33,958 nt of DNA, from the NCBI GenBank assembly GCA_902362775.1, contig CABIXV010000005.1, forward strand, positions 1 to 33,958. The letters are read 5' to 3'. Made by a program: the position numbers and the translations under genes. How positions within the stretch are numbered: position 1 is the first letter of the stretch; each line of letters begins with the position of its first letter. Below are positions 23,337-33,200 of this stretch, piece by piece. This stretch comes from Clostridiales bacterium. Lineage in GTDB: Bacteria; Bacillota; Clostridia; Oscillospirales; Oscillospiraceae. The notes under the pieces were generated by a model that saw only the letters and a program-made list of their open reading frames with translations, was not told where the DNA came from and did no database searches.

Positions 23337-26300
23337 TCAGCCCACTTCAGCGGGGACAGGGGGCTCGGCCTCCTTCTTTTTCCGGCGGAAGGTATGGCTC
23401 AAGTCGTCGATGACTGAGTAATACACTGGAGTAAATACCAGGGTTATCACCGTAGATATGACCATGCCTGAGATCATCGTGACGCCCATATCGGTCATCA
23501 TCTCGTTGGTTTCCCCAATACCAAGGGCCATGGGGATCATGGCAATCACCGTAGTCAGGGTGGTCATCAGAATGGGCCGGACGCGCAGAGGGCAGGCATG
23601 GAGGATGGCCTCCTCCCGGCTTTCTCCCTTGGAGCGGCGGATCTTGATGTACTCCACGAGGATGATAGAGGAGTTGACCACCGTACCGGCCAGCATAATA
23701 ATAGACACCAGCGCCAGGATGGACAGGTCCCGCCCAGTGAGGGGCAGGGCGAACAGAGCGCCAGTAAAGGCCACCGGGAGGATCAGCATGACCATGACCG
23801 GCATGGCAAAGGACTCGAACTGGACCGCCAGCACAAAGTAGACCAGCAGCAACGCAACCACCAGAGCAAAGCCCAAGTCAGCAAAGCTTTCCATCATATC
23901 CTCATAGGAGCCGGCGGTCTGGGCCTCATAGCCCTGGGGCATGGCATACCCGTCCAGGATCTCATTGATGGCGGCGGTCATCGCTGTCGTATCGCCGCTG
24001 ATGGTATCACCGGTGATGGTGACCTGTCTGGTCTGGTTGCTGCGTGTGATGCTCTGGGGCGCCTGCTCCACAGTCACCTCCGCCACCGAGGACAGGGGGA
24101 TGGTCCCCCCGTAGCTGGAAGGAACCGGCATGGACTTCAGGGCATCCAGACTGGCGGAGGCGGCCCCGTCGCCCTTGACCACTACATCATACTCCTTGTT
24201 GTCAATGGTAACTGTGGTGGCGGTGACGCCGGTCAGTTCCGACCGGACCGCGGAGCCAATAGACGCGGCGGTCAGGCCATATTGGGCGGCCGCCTCCCTC
24301 CGAATGGATACCTTGACCTGATCCACAGCCTCGGACAGAGAACTCTCCACATCCACGGCGTCAGGCAGGGCGGCAATTTGGTCCTTCAGATCGTTCGCGA
24401 TCATCTCCAGCGTATCATAGTCATCGCCAGAGACCTCTACGTTGATATCATTGCCGCTCATCATAGTCATGGAGCTGGAGGCGCTGACCGTGATCTCGCA
24501 GCCCGCGATATCCTGCAGGGCCAGACGCAGATTGTCCTCAATATCAAAGGCGCTGCGCTCCCGCTCACTCTTTCCCACAAGGTTGACACCCATGGTCACA
24601 GAGTTTCCGGAGGACATCATGGAGGAGCCGCCTCCCTGGGCGATGTAATACATATCTTCCATCTCCGGGACCTCCCGCTCCACAATGGCGGCGACACGAT
24701 CGGAGATAGCGGTGGCCTCCTCCACAGAGGAGCCGATAGGCATTCCAATACTGATGGAAACGCTGTTCTGATCCATTTCCGGGATCATGACCATCTTGGT
24801 GTTGGCCAGGGTGAGAACAAATATTGCCACCAGACCAAGGGAGGCCAGCATCCCCATCTTCAGATGGCGGACGAAATAGCCCAGAAGGCCCATATAGCCG
24901 TGATAGATCCGCTGGAACAGGCGGGTGGAGAAGGTAGCTCCACCGCTCCTCTTCAGGGCCCGGGCGGCCTGCTTCTCCCTGCGGCGGCGGACCTTCTCCT
25001 CATCCAGGGTAAAGTAGCACAGAAGGGGCACCAGTGTGAGAGAGATAATCAAAGAAGCCGCGATCAGCGACGCGATGGTCAGACAGAAGTCGCGGAACAT
25101 ATCCCCCGCCATACCTTCCACCAGTCCCAAGGGGACGAACACGGCCAGAGTGGTGAGGGTGGAGGCTACCACAGAGGAGGTGACCTCCCGGGTTCCATCG
25201 ACACAGGCACTCAACCGATCGTGTCCTTCGTCAGAAAAACGGTTGATGTTTTCCAGTACGACGATGGAGTTGTCCACAATCATACCTACGCCCATGGCGA
25301 TGCCGCCCAGACTCATCATGTTTAAGGTCAGGTCCAGCACGCTCATCAGAACGAACACAGACAGGATGCACACGGGCATGGAGATACAAATAGTTAGGGT
25401 AGAGCCTCCCCGGCGCAGGAACAGCAGCACCACGACAGCGGCCAGCAGGACGCCCTGCCAGATGTTGCTGAAGGCAGAGTTCACCGACTGGTCAATGTAA
25501 TCACTGGCGATATAGGGGACAGAGTAACGAATATTTGGGTTCTCCGCCGCCAGCTCCTGGAGCCGTGTTTCCACAGCCCGCGCCACGGCCATTTCATTTC
25601 CTCCCGCCTGCTTGGATACCTGAAGAATAACGCAGGAGGTTCCCCCTACTTTAGCGACCGCGTCCAGGTCCTCCGCCTCCATCCTGACATCGGCCACCTC
25701 GGACAGACGGACTGTCCCGCCGGCCGGCAGCGTAATCAGGGTGTTGGCAACATCCTCCAGTGAGGTGTATTTGGCGTCGGTGGACACCGTCAGCTTCTTC
25801 GAGCCGCTCTGTAGATCGCCGCCGGGGTACAGCAGGTTCTGTCCTGCCAAGAACTGACTGATATAGCTGTTAGACAGGCCAAAGCCCGCCGCCTTGGCCG
25901 GGTCAATCTCCACGGCGATCTGTTGCGCGTTTCCGCCGCCGACGGATACCTGTGCCACTCCGTCGATGCGCTCCAGGGCGGGAGCAATCTCATCCTCCGC
26001 CAGAGTCTGGAGCTGGGACAGGTCCTCGCCCATCAGGGCAATCATAGCTGTGGGCATCAGTTCACTGGCGTTGATGTTGATGATCATGGGGTCTGCGGCA
26101 TCCTCCGGCAGGGAAACCATGTCAAATTTCTCCCGCAGCTTGGTAGCCGCAATGTCTAGGTCGGTTCCTTCCTCGTAAGTAATTTGAATGGTGCTGACGC
26201 TCTCTGACGAAGTGGATTGGATCTCATCCACACCGGAAACCGACATAATAGCGGATTCCAATGGAGCGGTCACCAGATCCTCAATGTCGCTGGGGTTGGC

Positions 26301-26459
26301 GCCCACATAGGTAGTCATCACCACAGCCATGGGCATTTCCATATTAGGCATCAGAGCCATTTGCAGGCGGGCGCTGAAAAGGACACCGAAGATGACCACC
26401 ATGATGACCGCCAACAATGTCGCTACTTTATGGCGGATACAGGCTTTTGCAGTATTCAT
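23337..26459 (-). CDS. RND-family efflux permease (AcrB/SwrC-like)
   Basis: This 1,040-residue inner-membrane transporter of the HAE-type RND family is proton-driven. The first membrane helix is at about 11-30, a large periplasm-type loop runs to about 330, and helices 2-6 lie around 335-480 with a second half repeating the plan. The relay region GMGMIVDNSIVVLENI has D396 and N397, so only the first of the classic Asp pair is kept, a common variant outside Proteobacteria. Helix-10-type sequence LVSIIMLAGTVVNSSIILVEYI is near the C-terminus. The start lies six bases after the adaptor stop codon. Firmicute relatives such as SwrC export lipopeptides or drugs; the substrate here is unknown. Confidence 0.93.
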   Translation of the reverse strand: MNTAKACIRHKVATLLAVIMVVIFGVLFSARLQMALMPNMEMPMAVVMTTYVGANPSDIEDLVTAPLESAIMSVSGVDEIQSTSSESVSTIQITYEEGTDLDIAATKLREKFDMVSLPEDAADPMIININASELMPTAMIALMGEDLSQLQTLAEDEIAPALERIDGVAQVSVGGGNAQQIAVEIDPAKAAGFGLSNSYISQFLAGQNLLYPGGDLQSGSKKLTVSTDAKYTSLEDVANTLITLPAGGTVRLSEVADVRMEAEDLDAVAKVGGTSCVILQVSKQAGGNEMAVARAVETRLQELAAENPNIRYSVPYIASDYIDQSVNSAFSNIWQGVLLAAVVVLLFLRRGGSTLTICISMPVCILSVFVLMSVLDLTLNMMSLGGIAMGVGMIVDNSIVVLENINRFSDEGHDRLSACVDGTREVTSSVVASTLTTLAVFVPLGLVEGMAGDMFRDFCLTIASLIAASLIISLTLVPLLCYFTLDEEKVRRRREKQAARALKRSGGATFSTRLFQRIYHGYMGLLGYFVRHLKMGMLASLGLVAIFVLTLANTKMVMIPEMDQNSVSISIGMPIGSSVEEATAISDRVAAIVEREVPEMEDMYYIAQGGGSSMMSSGNSVTMGVNLVGKSERERSAFDIEDNLRLALQDIAGCEITVSASSSMTMMSGNDINVEVSGDDYDTLEMIANDLKDQIAALPDAVDVESSLSEAVDQVKVSIRREAAAQYGLTAASIGSAVRSELTGVTATTVTIDNKEYDVVVKGDGAASASLDALKSMPVPSSYGGTIPLSSVAEVTVEQAPQSITRSNQTRQVTITGDTISGDTTAMTAAINEILDGYAMPQGYEAQTAGSYEDMMESFADLGFALVVALLLVYFVLAVQFESFAMPVMVMLILPVAFTGALFALPLTGRDLSILALVSIIMLAGTVVNSSIILVEYIKIRRSKGESREEAILHACPLRVRPILMTTLTTVIAMIPMALGIGETNEMMTDMGVTMISGMVISTVITLVFTPVYYSVIDDLSHTFRRKKKEAEPPVPAEVG

Positions 26460-26465
26460 CAGGGC

Positions 26466-27635
26466 TCAATCCTCCCCGGATACGATCCGCACCGCAGTGC
26501 CGTCAGCCAGATAGGACTGGCCCACAGTTACGAGCTGCTGCCCTTCGCTCAGGCCAGAGGTCACCTCGGTTACACCGTTTCCGGTCAGCCCAATCGTCAC
26601 CTCGGTGTACTTGGCCACGCCATCCTCCACTACAAAGGCATATTGGGTCGAACCGCTGGTCAGGATGGCCTCAGTGGGAACTACCACAGCGTCCGCGGAG
26701 GTGTCCGTGTGGAAGGTCACATCGGCGAACATACCAGACAGCAGGCCCTCGATGTCCTCGTCCAAGGCTACAGTGACGGTATATAGCTTGGTCTGCGCAT
26801 TGGCCGCCTTTTCGATGCCCCGGATGGTCCCCACCGTGGATACGCCCAGGGAACTGATGGTCACGTCGGCTTCATCTCCCTGGCCAAGCTTGGGTACCAG
26901 AGCCTCCGACACAGACACCTGGACCTTCATGGTGTCCACTCCCTCCACCACGGCTACCGGCATAGAGGCAGATACATAGCCACCCTCTGTGGCATTTAAA
27001 GTAACCACAGTCCCGGCAACGGGGGAAATCACATTTCCACCACTGTCTACATTCTCTAAAACAGTGGCCAGCTGCTCCACATTAGATTTATAGCTCTGCA
27101 TCCCAGCCTCTAACTGGGAGAGCGTGGAGTTGCGGGTTGCAACGGCGCTCTCCAGCTGGAGTTCAGCCTGATCGATCTCCAGCTGAGAAGCCGCCCCAAT
27201 CTCCTTCAGCGCCTTCAGGTCGCTGAGGTTTTTCTCATATAAGGCGATCTGGCTGTCAAAGACTGCCTTCTGATCCTGGTAGCTTTGAACAGCGGAACTG
27301 TAACTAATATTGGCGGCGTTGTAAGAGGAGAGGGTGCTGGCCATATCCAGTGTGCAGATTTTCTCCCCGGCAGATACGGTATCACCCGCCTCCACATAGA
27401 CAGCGGTACACTGGGCATTGACAGCCACAAAAATGGACTCTTGTCCGTCAGCGACCACCTTGCCAGACACCTTGTTCTCTGTGGAGATGGTCTGGCGGGA
27501 TACCTCCTCCACCTGAACCGCCACGCCGGCGGGGACATCTGTCTGGGAGCTGTCCTCCTCCCCAGACTGGCAGGCGGCAAGGGACAAGATCATGGCGGCC
27601 GCCAGGACAGTGGAAATCGTACGAGTGTGCTTCAT
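26466..27635 (-). CDS. RND efflux adaptor lipoprotein (HlyD/MFP family)
   Basis: This 389-residue membrane-fusion protein would link the permease to the TolC-like protein. A lipoprotein signal peptide ends in the lipobox LAAC about 20 residues in, then an Asp/Ser/Glu linker. A first lipoyl half is near VNAQCTAVYVEAGDTVSAGE, a coiled-coil hairpin spans about 105-190, and a second lipoyl half is at ISPVAGTVVTLNATEGGYV. Beta-barrel and membrane-proximal domains follow. The ATG at 27635 is favoured because AAGGAG lies six bases upstream; a TTG five codons earlier overlaps that site. It begins 11 bases after the TolC-like stop. Lipid anchoring would need LspA (2414). Confidence 0.92.
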   Translation of the reverse strand: MKHTRTISTVLAAAMILSLAACQSGEEDSSQTDVPAGVAVQVEEVSRQTISTENKVSGKVVADGQESIFVAVNAQCTAVYVEAGDTVSAGEKICTLDMASTLSSYNAANISYSSAVQSYQDQKAVFDSQIALYEKNLSDLKALKEIGAASQLEIDQAELQLESAVATRNSTLSQLEAGMQSYKSNVEQLATVLENVDSGGNVISPVAGTVVTLNATEGGYVSASMPVAVVEGVDTMKVQVSVSEALVPKLGQGDEADVTISSLGVSTVGTIRGIEKAANAQTKLYTVTVALDEDIEGLLSGMFADVTFHTDTSADAVVVPTEAILTSGSTQYAFVVEDGVAKYTEVTIGLTGNGVTEVTSGLSEGQQLVTVGQSYLADGTAVRIVSGED

Positions 27636-27646
27636 GGTGCTCTCCT

Positions 27647-29023
27647 TCAATTCAAAATGCCGTAGTCCACGGCCCAGCGGTAATTGTTATAAGCAGTAAA
27701 CAGGTCGACCTCAGCGCCCTCCACCGTTTCCTGGGCGCTCTTCACCTTGTCCTCCGCCTCCAACAGCCCGTTGTCGGACAAGCTGCCCTGGCTATGCTTC
27801 AGTTGGGCCACGGAGTAATTGTCCTGCTCCACCGCCAAGGCGGTCCTGGCGGCGTCCAGCACCTGCTTATAGTCCTTCACTTGGAGGTACAGGGAGCGGA
27901 AGCTGTTTTCAAAGCTCTGTAATGTCGCCTGATAAGTATATTGGGCAGATTCCCAGGTGTGCTGGGCGGAAACATACTGATACTTTTTCTCGTTGTAATT
28001 GTAATCCTTTCCAGCGTCCTTAAAGTCCTCTTGGGCGTCTTCCAAGGTGCGCTGGGCGGCAAACAGATCGTAGCTGACCTCCTTGGCGGCAGCCAAATCC
28101 GCCTCCAAGTCCATTTCCTCCAGCTGTTGGCTGGTGACCTGGGGCAGCCCCTGAAGCTGGATGTTCCCGGTCTGCTCCGCTCCGATCAGCATCTCAAGCT
28201 GTGCCTTGTAGTTGGAGATATTCATCTCCAGTGTTTGCTGACCGCTGACCAGGGCCGTGCGGCTGGCCTGTGTCTGACGCAGTGTCTGGGAAGAAATATG
28301 GCCCAGCTCATAGCGCAGCTCCATTTCCTGGATAGTGCGGTCCAAGGCAGTCAACTGGCGGTCCAGGGCGCTGTCATTCAACTCCAAATCCACCAAAGCC
28401 ACATATAGGGATTCAGCTGCCATTATAATCTGCTCCTGGGCGTTTTCCAACTGGCGGATGACAGCGGCGTTGTCCTCCTGGATCTTTCCATCTTTCAAAT
28501 CGTCAAAGGTATCCCGCAGGGAATCGTAGGCGGCATCCATAGAGGAGGCGGCGATAGAGCCCACAGTACCTCCTGTGACAATCATTCCCCACTGGGCCTG
28601 GGCAATCTGGTTAATCTGCTTGCGGATATCGTCGGTCATTTTTTCATAATCTATGGCCTCGATGGCCTGGATACTCTCCTCCAAGGCTAACAGATTCAGA
28701 TTGTTCTCCCGCAGGCGGTGCTCCAAGTTGGTAAAACTGATAGAGCCCACCGGATCAGGTATGTATTCCTCCGCGGGCGGCTGTTCCTCCTGTTCCTCCT
28801 CCGCTTCCCCAGCGTCCGCTCCATAGACGGCGCTCTCCATCTCCTCGGCGCCTTCCGTATTTTCCGGGGAAACATCCGGTTCTCCAGAGGTTGGGGCCCC
28901 GTCAGTCTGGGCAGCGGTGCTCCCGGAGGACACAGCGTCGTCCTCCACAGCCAGAGCCGCCCCGCCAATCAGGGACAGCCCCAGCGCCGCCGCCAGCAGC
29001 AGCGCGATGGTCCTATGTTTCAT
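27647..29023 (-). CDS. TolC-like (outer membrane efflux protein family) coiled-coil protein
   Basis: The 458 residues start with a signal peptide (about 1-25, AALA cut), then a low-complexity acidic linker (about 26-90, EEEQEEQPPAEE), then two long alpha-helical halves. Each half resembles an OEP/TolC repeat: LEHRLRENNLNLLALEESIQ opens the first, and LEADLAAAKEVSYDLFAAQR the second. Residues typical of TolC helices (LxxxELxxxxLxxT pattern, NYRWAVDYG at the end) are visible. In an organism without an outer membrane it cannot form the usual channel, so it may act as a wall-spanning periplasm-like tunnel or scaffold. Its ATG overlaps the TetR stop as ATGA, so translation is coupled. Confidence 0.8.
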   Translation of the reverse strand: MKHRTIALLLAAALGLSLIGGAALAVEDDAVSSGSTAAQTDGAPTSGEPDVSPENTEGAEEMESAVYGADAGEAEEEQEEQPPAEEYIPDPVGSISFTNLEHRLRENNLNLLALEESIQAIEAIDYEKMTDDIRKQINQIAQAQWGMIVTGGTVGSIAASSMDAAYDSLRDTFDDLKDGKIQEDNAAVIRQLENAQEQIIMAAESLYVALVDLELNDSALDRQLTALDRTIQEMELRYELGHISSQTLRQTQASRTALVSGQQTLEMNISNYKAQLEMLIGAEQTGNIQLQGLPQVTSQQLEEMDLEADLAAAKEVSYDLFAAQRTLEDAQEDFKDAGKDYNYNEKKYQYVSAQHTWESAQYTYQATLQSFENSFRSLYLQVKDYKQVLDAARTALAVEQDNYSVAQLKHSQGSLSDNGLLEAEDKVKSAQETVEGAEVDLFTAYNNYRWAVDYGILN

Positions 29024-29646
29024 GTGGTTTCCTCCTCATGTGTCCGGGCTGCGCAGCCATAGCGCAGCAAATCGATTCTTGCTTGCAGGATATCACGTTG
29101 TATCTCCCGCTGACTATATTCCTGTAGAGTTTCCACGACAGCACCGCCTAAAATAGCCATGCCCAGGAAAAAGATATGTTCCGCATACTCTCTATTCTGT
29201 TGCCGCAGCCCGGTCATATCCGTCTCATCCCATAAAGGTTCTGGCATCAATCCTGGTCGTTCTGTCAAAAAGCTCTGGGTCTCTATCCCCGGATTGAGGC
29301 GCAGGACCTGAATAAAACGTGCCAGCACTGGGTCAGCGACTCCTCTTTGTTGAACTAAACGGTCAAACGCCCCAAGAGGAAGGGATAATAAATCACCTTC
29401 ATGGGTATGCAAAATATCCCGCAGGCTTTGGATAAAATATTCCCGTACACCTTTTAGTAAGTAACGGATCATGTCCTCCTTATCGGTAAAGTATTGGTAG
29501 AAGCTACCCCTTGGAATGTGGGCAGCCGCAATGATACGGTTGATAGATACATCAGTGAATCTGACCCGGGTACATTCCTCCCAGCAGGCGTCCATCAGCC
29601 GCAGCCGTTTTTCTTCCGGCAGGCGAAAAAATGTACTGGTTGGCAT
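29020..29646 (-). CDS. TetR-family repressor of the efflux operon
   Basis: This 208-residue regulator has an N-terminal TetR HTH at about 10-58 (KRLRLMDACWEECTRVRFTD, then IPRGSFYQYFTDKEDM). The C-terminal ligand domain is not assignable in detail. The stop codon is part of an ATGA overlap with the TolC-like gene, which makes it the first gene of the efflux operon and subject to its own control. Two operator-like 14-bp repeats lie between its promoter and start. GGGAGG precedes the ATG. Ligands are probably substrates of the pump (inference). Confidence 0.92.
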   Translation of the reverse strand: MPTSTFFRLPEEKRLRLMDACWEECTRVRFTDVSINRIIAAAHIPRGSFYQYFTDKEDMIRYLLKGVREYFIQSLRDILHTHEGDLLSLPLGAFDRLVQQRGVADPVLARFIQVLRLNPGIETQSFLTERPGLMPEPLWDETDMTGLRQQNREYAEHIFFLGMAILGGAVVETLQEYSQREIQRDILQARIDLLRYGCAARTHEEETT

Positions 29647-29661
29647 ATGCGTCCTCCCTTA

Positions 29662-29692
29662 TGACGACCTGTCGCTTGTGACAGCCTGTCGC
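29662..29692 (-). promoter_or_regulatory. Tandem TetR operator candidates
   Basis: Two 14-bp direct repeats (plus-strand TGACGACCTGTCGC at 29662-29675 and TGACAGCCTGTCGC at 29679-29692) differ at two positions and are spaced 17 bp apart. Each has internal dyad symmetry (CGAC-AG-GTCG; GACAG-G-CTGTC). They lie just downstream of the promoter, where a bound repressor would block elongation or clearance. Confidence 0.75.
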
Positions 29693-29694
29693 AT

Positions 29695-29723
29695 ATTATA
29701 CACACCATCTCCCCCTGTGTCAA
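29695..29723 (-). promoter_or_regulatory. Consensus promoter of the efflux operon
   Basis: On the minus strand, TTGACA (29718-29723), a 17-bp spacer and TATAAT (29695-29700) give a perfect sigma-A consensus. A promoter this strong would need tight repression, consistent with the tandem repeats beside it. Confidence 0.95.
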
Positions 29724-29798
29724 CTCAAAGACCTGTTACGATTTTGTGAATTTTTTTAGACCCTATTAGGTAGACATCCCAAATTATTTTTCTCTTCT

Positions 29799-29982
29799 AT
29801 GTCTACCAAATGTCTACCAAAAAAAGCGGGAAAGCGCTGGGAAACAGGGCTTTCCCGCTTTTCCATTTTCTGGGCGTCTACCAGATGTCTACCAAGGGCA
29901 CTTTTTCTTTGGAAAAGCGCCCTTTTTTATTTGCTCTTAGCGGGTTTTCCTCACCTTTTTTGCTGTGCAAGGGGCGTTATAC
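29799..29982 (+). repeat. 184-bp direct repeat, copy 2
   Basis: It has the same length and hairpin content as copy 1 at 18947-19130 with two substitutions. One of them turns the AAGGGT arm into AAGGGC, changing a G-U to a G-C pair with GCCCTT, so pairing is kept. An extra inverted GGTAGACAT (29769-29777) faces the first ATGTCTACC (29799-29807) in this copy only. It also lies between a strong divergent promoter and an SLH gene. Confidence 0.9.
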
Positions 29983-30281
29983 TCCGCTGGGCCGACTATT
30001 GGGCGAAAACTCCCCTGTTTTGAACGAAAAAAGCGCGAAAATTCAGGCGTTTTCCCCTAACAATGACCGCTGTAAAATAATGGCTCTCTACTCGAAACAG
30101 GTCGGAGGGCGGCCCCTGAACGTTGCCATGGAGCGCTCCACAGGGCCTCTGCTGACGGTCGGCACAGGAAGGGGCAGCTCTCCCGCCTGTTTCGGGTTCC
30201 GGGGCGAAAAGCGGTCAGTTGAGATATGGTCCGAAAGGCTGCACAGGTCCGAGGGCCAAAAAATTTAAGGAGGAATCCCGA
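29983..30281 (+). ncRNA. Structured leader upstream of SLH 2 (candidate RNA)
   Basis: No gene is supported in these 299 bp. Nested complementary arms can fold about 155 nt: TGACCGC (30064-30070) with GCGGTCA (30211-30217); inside it CGAAACAGG (30093-30101) with CCTGTTTCG (30186-30194); inside that GGCCCCTG (30111-30118) with CAGGGCC (30141-30147), capped by the palindrome TGGAGCGCTCCA (30129-30140). A GCTG/CAGC arm may make a further branch. The first SLH gene has no such region. It could be a long 5' leader of the SLH mRNA, a regulatory RNA, or chance folding of GC-rich DNA. It is not a family I recognise. Confidence 0.4.
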
Positions 30282-33200
30282 ATGAGAAACCTGAAGCGGG
30301 CCCTTAGCCTGGCTCTGGCTTCCGTCATGGTCATGGGCCTGATGGTAGTCGGCACCGGCGCGGCCTACGACGATGTGTCTTCCAAGCAGAATCAGGAAGC
30401 CATCGAAGTTCTCCAGGAAGTCGGTGTTATGACCGGCGACGAGAACGGCAACTTCAACCCCGACGCACTGGTCACCCGTAATGAGATGGCCGTGGTCATG
30501 TCCAACCTGATGGACTACCGCGTAGCCAACTACAAGGGCACCAGCCCCTTTACCGATGTCCCCGCATGGGCTGAACCCTATGTAGCCGCCTGCTACACCA
30601 ACGGCATCACTTCCGGTGTCAGCGCCACCACCTACGGCGGTGACCAGTCTGTCACCACTGCCCAGGCCGCTCTGATGCTGATGAAGGCCCTGGGTTACTT
30701 CCAGTTCCAGTCCGACTTTGAGAATGACTGGCAGTTCTCCACCATCAAGCAGGCCAACAAGATCGACCTGTTCATCGATGTGGAGTCCGGCGTCATCGAG
30801 CCCATGACCCGCAACGACTTGGCTCAACTGGTGCTGAACACCCTGAAGGCCGGCACTGTTGAGGCCGACAACGACACCATCAAGGTCGACGCCGACGGCG
30901 TCAAGGTTGAGGCTGGTAAGGTCAGCTACAACTTCATCACCAGCGGCGAGTCCTATGCCGGCGCCATCAAGGGCCTGACCACCGCCGGCACTGTTGTCAA
31001 CTCCGGCACCCGGATCGTGGAGCTGGGCGAGAAGCTGTATCAGGGCGATCTGAAGATGTACGAGGATCGCAGCGACGACTTCGGCCGTCCCGGCACCCGC
31101 TGGACCTACAAGACCACTACCATTGGCACCTACTCCGATACCCCCGCCGCCACCTACACCGCCAAGATGAGCAAGGACGACCTGTACGACCTGCTGGGCA
31201 AGGACGTGGTGGACGACTATCGTCTGGATCTGTTCGTTGACGGTGTGAAGGTGGCCGACGAGGTCGCCATCACCACCACCTACGCTCAGGCCAACTCCTC
31301 CTCCGCCTCCTGCCAGAGCGGCAAGGGCGTGCTGACCGAGGTGTATACGGACGCCGACAAGGAGCTGGTCACCGTCACCGTGTCCAACACCTATCTGATG
31401 CAGGCCACCGGCGACTACAACGAGAGCAAGGGCACTGTGGCTGTCACCACTCTGACCACTCCCATTGGCGGTCTGACCAACAGCGTCAACTCCCTGGCTG
31501 ACGACGACTTCGACTCCGTCAAGGATATGGCCGAGGACGACTACATCCTGTACACCTACGCTGGCGGCAAGGTTCAGTCCGCTGTGAAGGCTGAGGTCCT
31601 GACCGGCGAGGTCACCGCTTACTCCACCGCTACCAAGACCTATGGCGACGCCGGCGGCAACGTGACCATCGACGGCACCAAGCACGACTACGCCAAGTTC
31701 GCTGAGGTTGACGGCGACAACGGCTGCGCCACCGAGTTCTCTGTGGGCAACAACGCCGCCATCGTGCTGGATCAGTACGGCTATGCCCTGTATGTGGACG
31801 ACGCTTCCCTGTCCATGGGCAACTATGTCTACATCAACGGCATCGCCAAGGAAACCAACCTGTCTACTAAGGACATCTCTGACGCCTACTTCTCCGATGG
31901 CGCTAATGAGACCATCACCATCAAGGAGCTGCGGAACGCGGCCGGCCAGAAGCAGACAATCACTTACGCCAGCGGTAACCGTACTGATAGCTACAACGGC
32001 TGGTACTCCTATAGCCGCAACAGCAAAGACGAGTACACTCTGACTGCTGCAGCCACTACCGGAACCAGTTCTGCCACCAGCATCAAGAACAACAAGGTAG
32101 TCATTTTTGACAGCGTGGTAGGCAACAGCAACACCGTGTTTATCGTGAAGGACAAGAACGACGACATCACCGTATACACCGGCATCGTCAACGTGCCCGA
32201 CATTACTATCACTGGTGGCAAGATCGCCTATATGCGGGACAAGGACAACAGCAGCAAGGCCGCCTCTCTGGTCTTTGTGGACGTGGGCACCGGCAGCGTG
32301 AAGAACACCACCGACAGCCTGCTGTACACTGTGAAGAAGGATACCACCTTTGTGGACAACAGCGACAATGAGAAGGTGGAGCGCTGGTTCGTGGTCCTGG
32401 ACGGCGAGCTGACCAAGGTGGAGACCAAGGAGCGTTGGAGCAAGGGCAACCTGTATGAGGATTACTCCATCGACGCTGACGGCTACTATGAGACCGGCTC
32501 CACTTTTGACACCACTGATCCTGATAAGGTCAACGTTTCTCTGAACAACGACACCATTACCCAGAGCGGCGACACCTTGACCCTGGATGGTACCTCTGTC
32601 GTGGTCAGCGGCGACACCCAGATCTCCCTGATTATGATGCCCGACAACAAGGGCGACCGCTACCCCCTGTCCGGCGAGGTCATGAACGACAACAACGCCG
32701 ACTATCAGGTGGAGCAGAACATCGCCGCCAAGACCTTGGCCAACACCTTCAAGGACCGCACTGTAGTGGGCAACGCCTATATTATCTATGACGACAAGAA
32801 CGACAATGACTTGGCCGTCCGTATCTATGTGGTCGTGACTGCCTGCTCCAAGGCTGACGGTAGCGTTGTCACTCCTCCGGATCCCACCGTGGATGGTTAC
32901 ACCACCCATGTTTCCAAGGTCGATGGTTCCGAGATTACAGTAAATGCTGTGGCTTCTGAGAGCGCTGGTAATGTTCAGAGCGTTGCCATCAACTACCTCA
33001 AGGCCCAGGATTATACCGACATCTCCGCTACCAGCAACACTGCTCTGAGAGCTGTTAAGGATGGTGTGACCTATAACTTTACCATTACCAGAAATGAAGC
33101 TAAGGTCATCACCTATACCAACAACATGGGCGGTGAATGGGTCCTGAAGGGCGATAAGTACGCTGCTGATGGCGATACCGTCAACGTGTATGTTTCTCAC

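Noticed and set aside
23598..25325. 575-codon open frame opposite the RND permease
   Set aside because: His/Gly/Gln-rich shadow with no domain. The minus strand encodes a full RND protein in a coherent operon.
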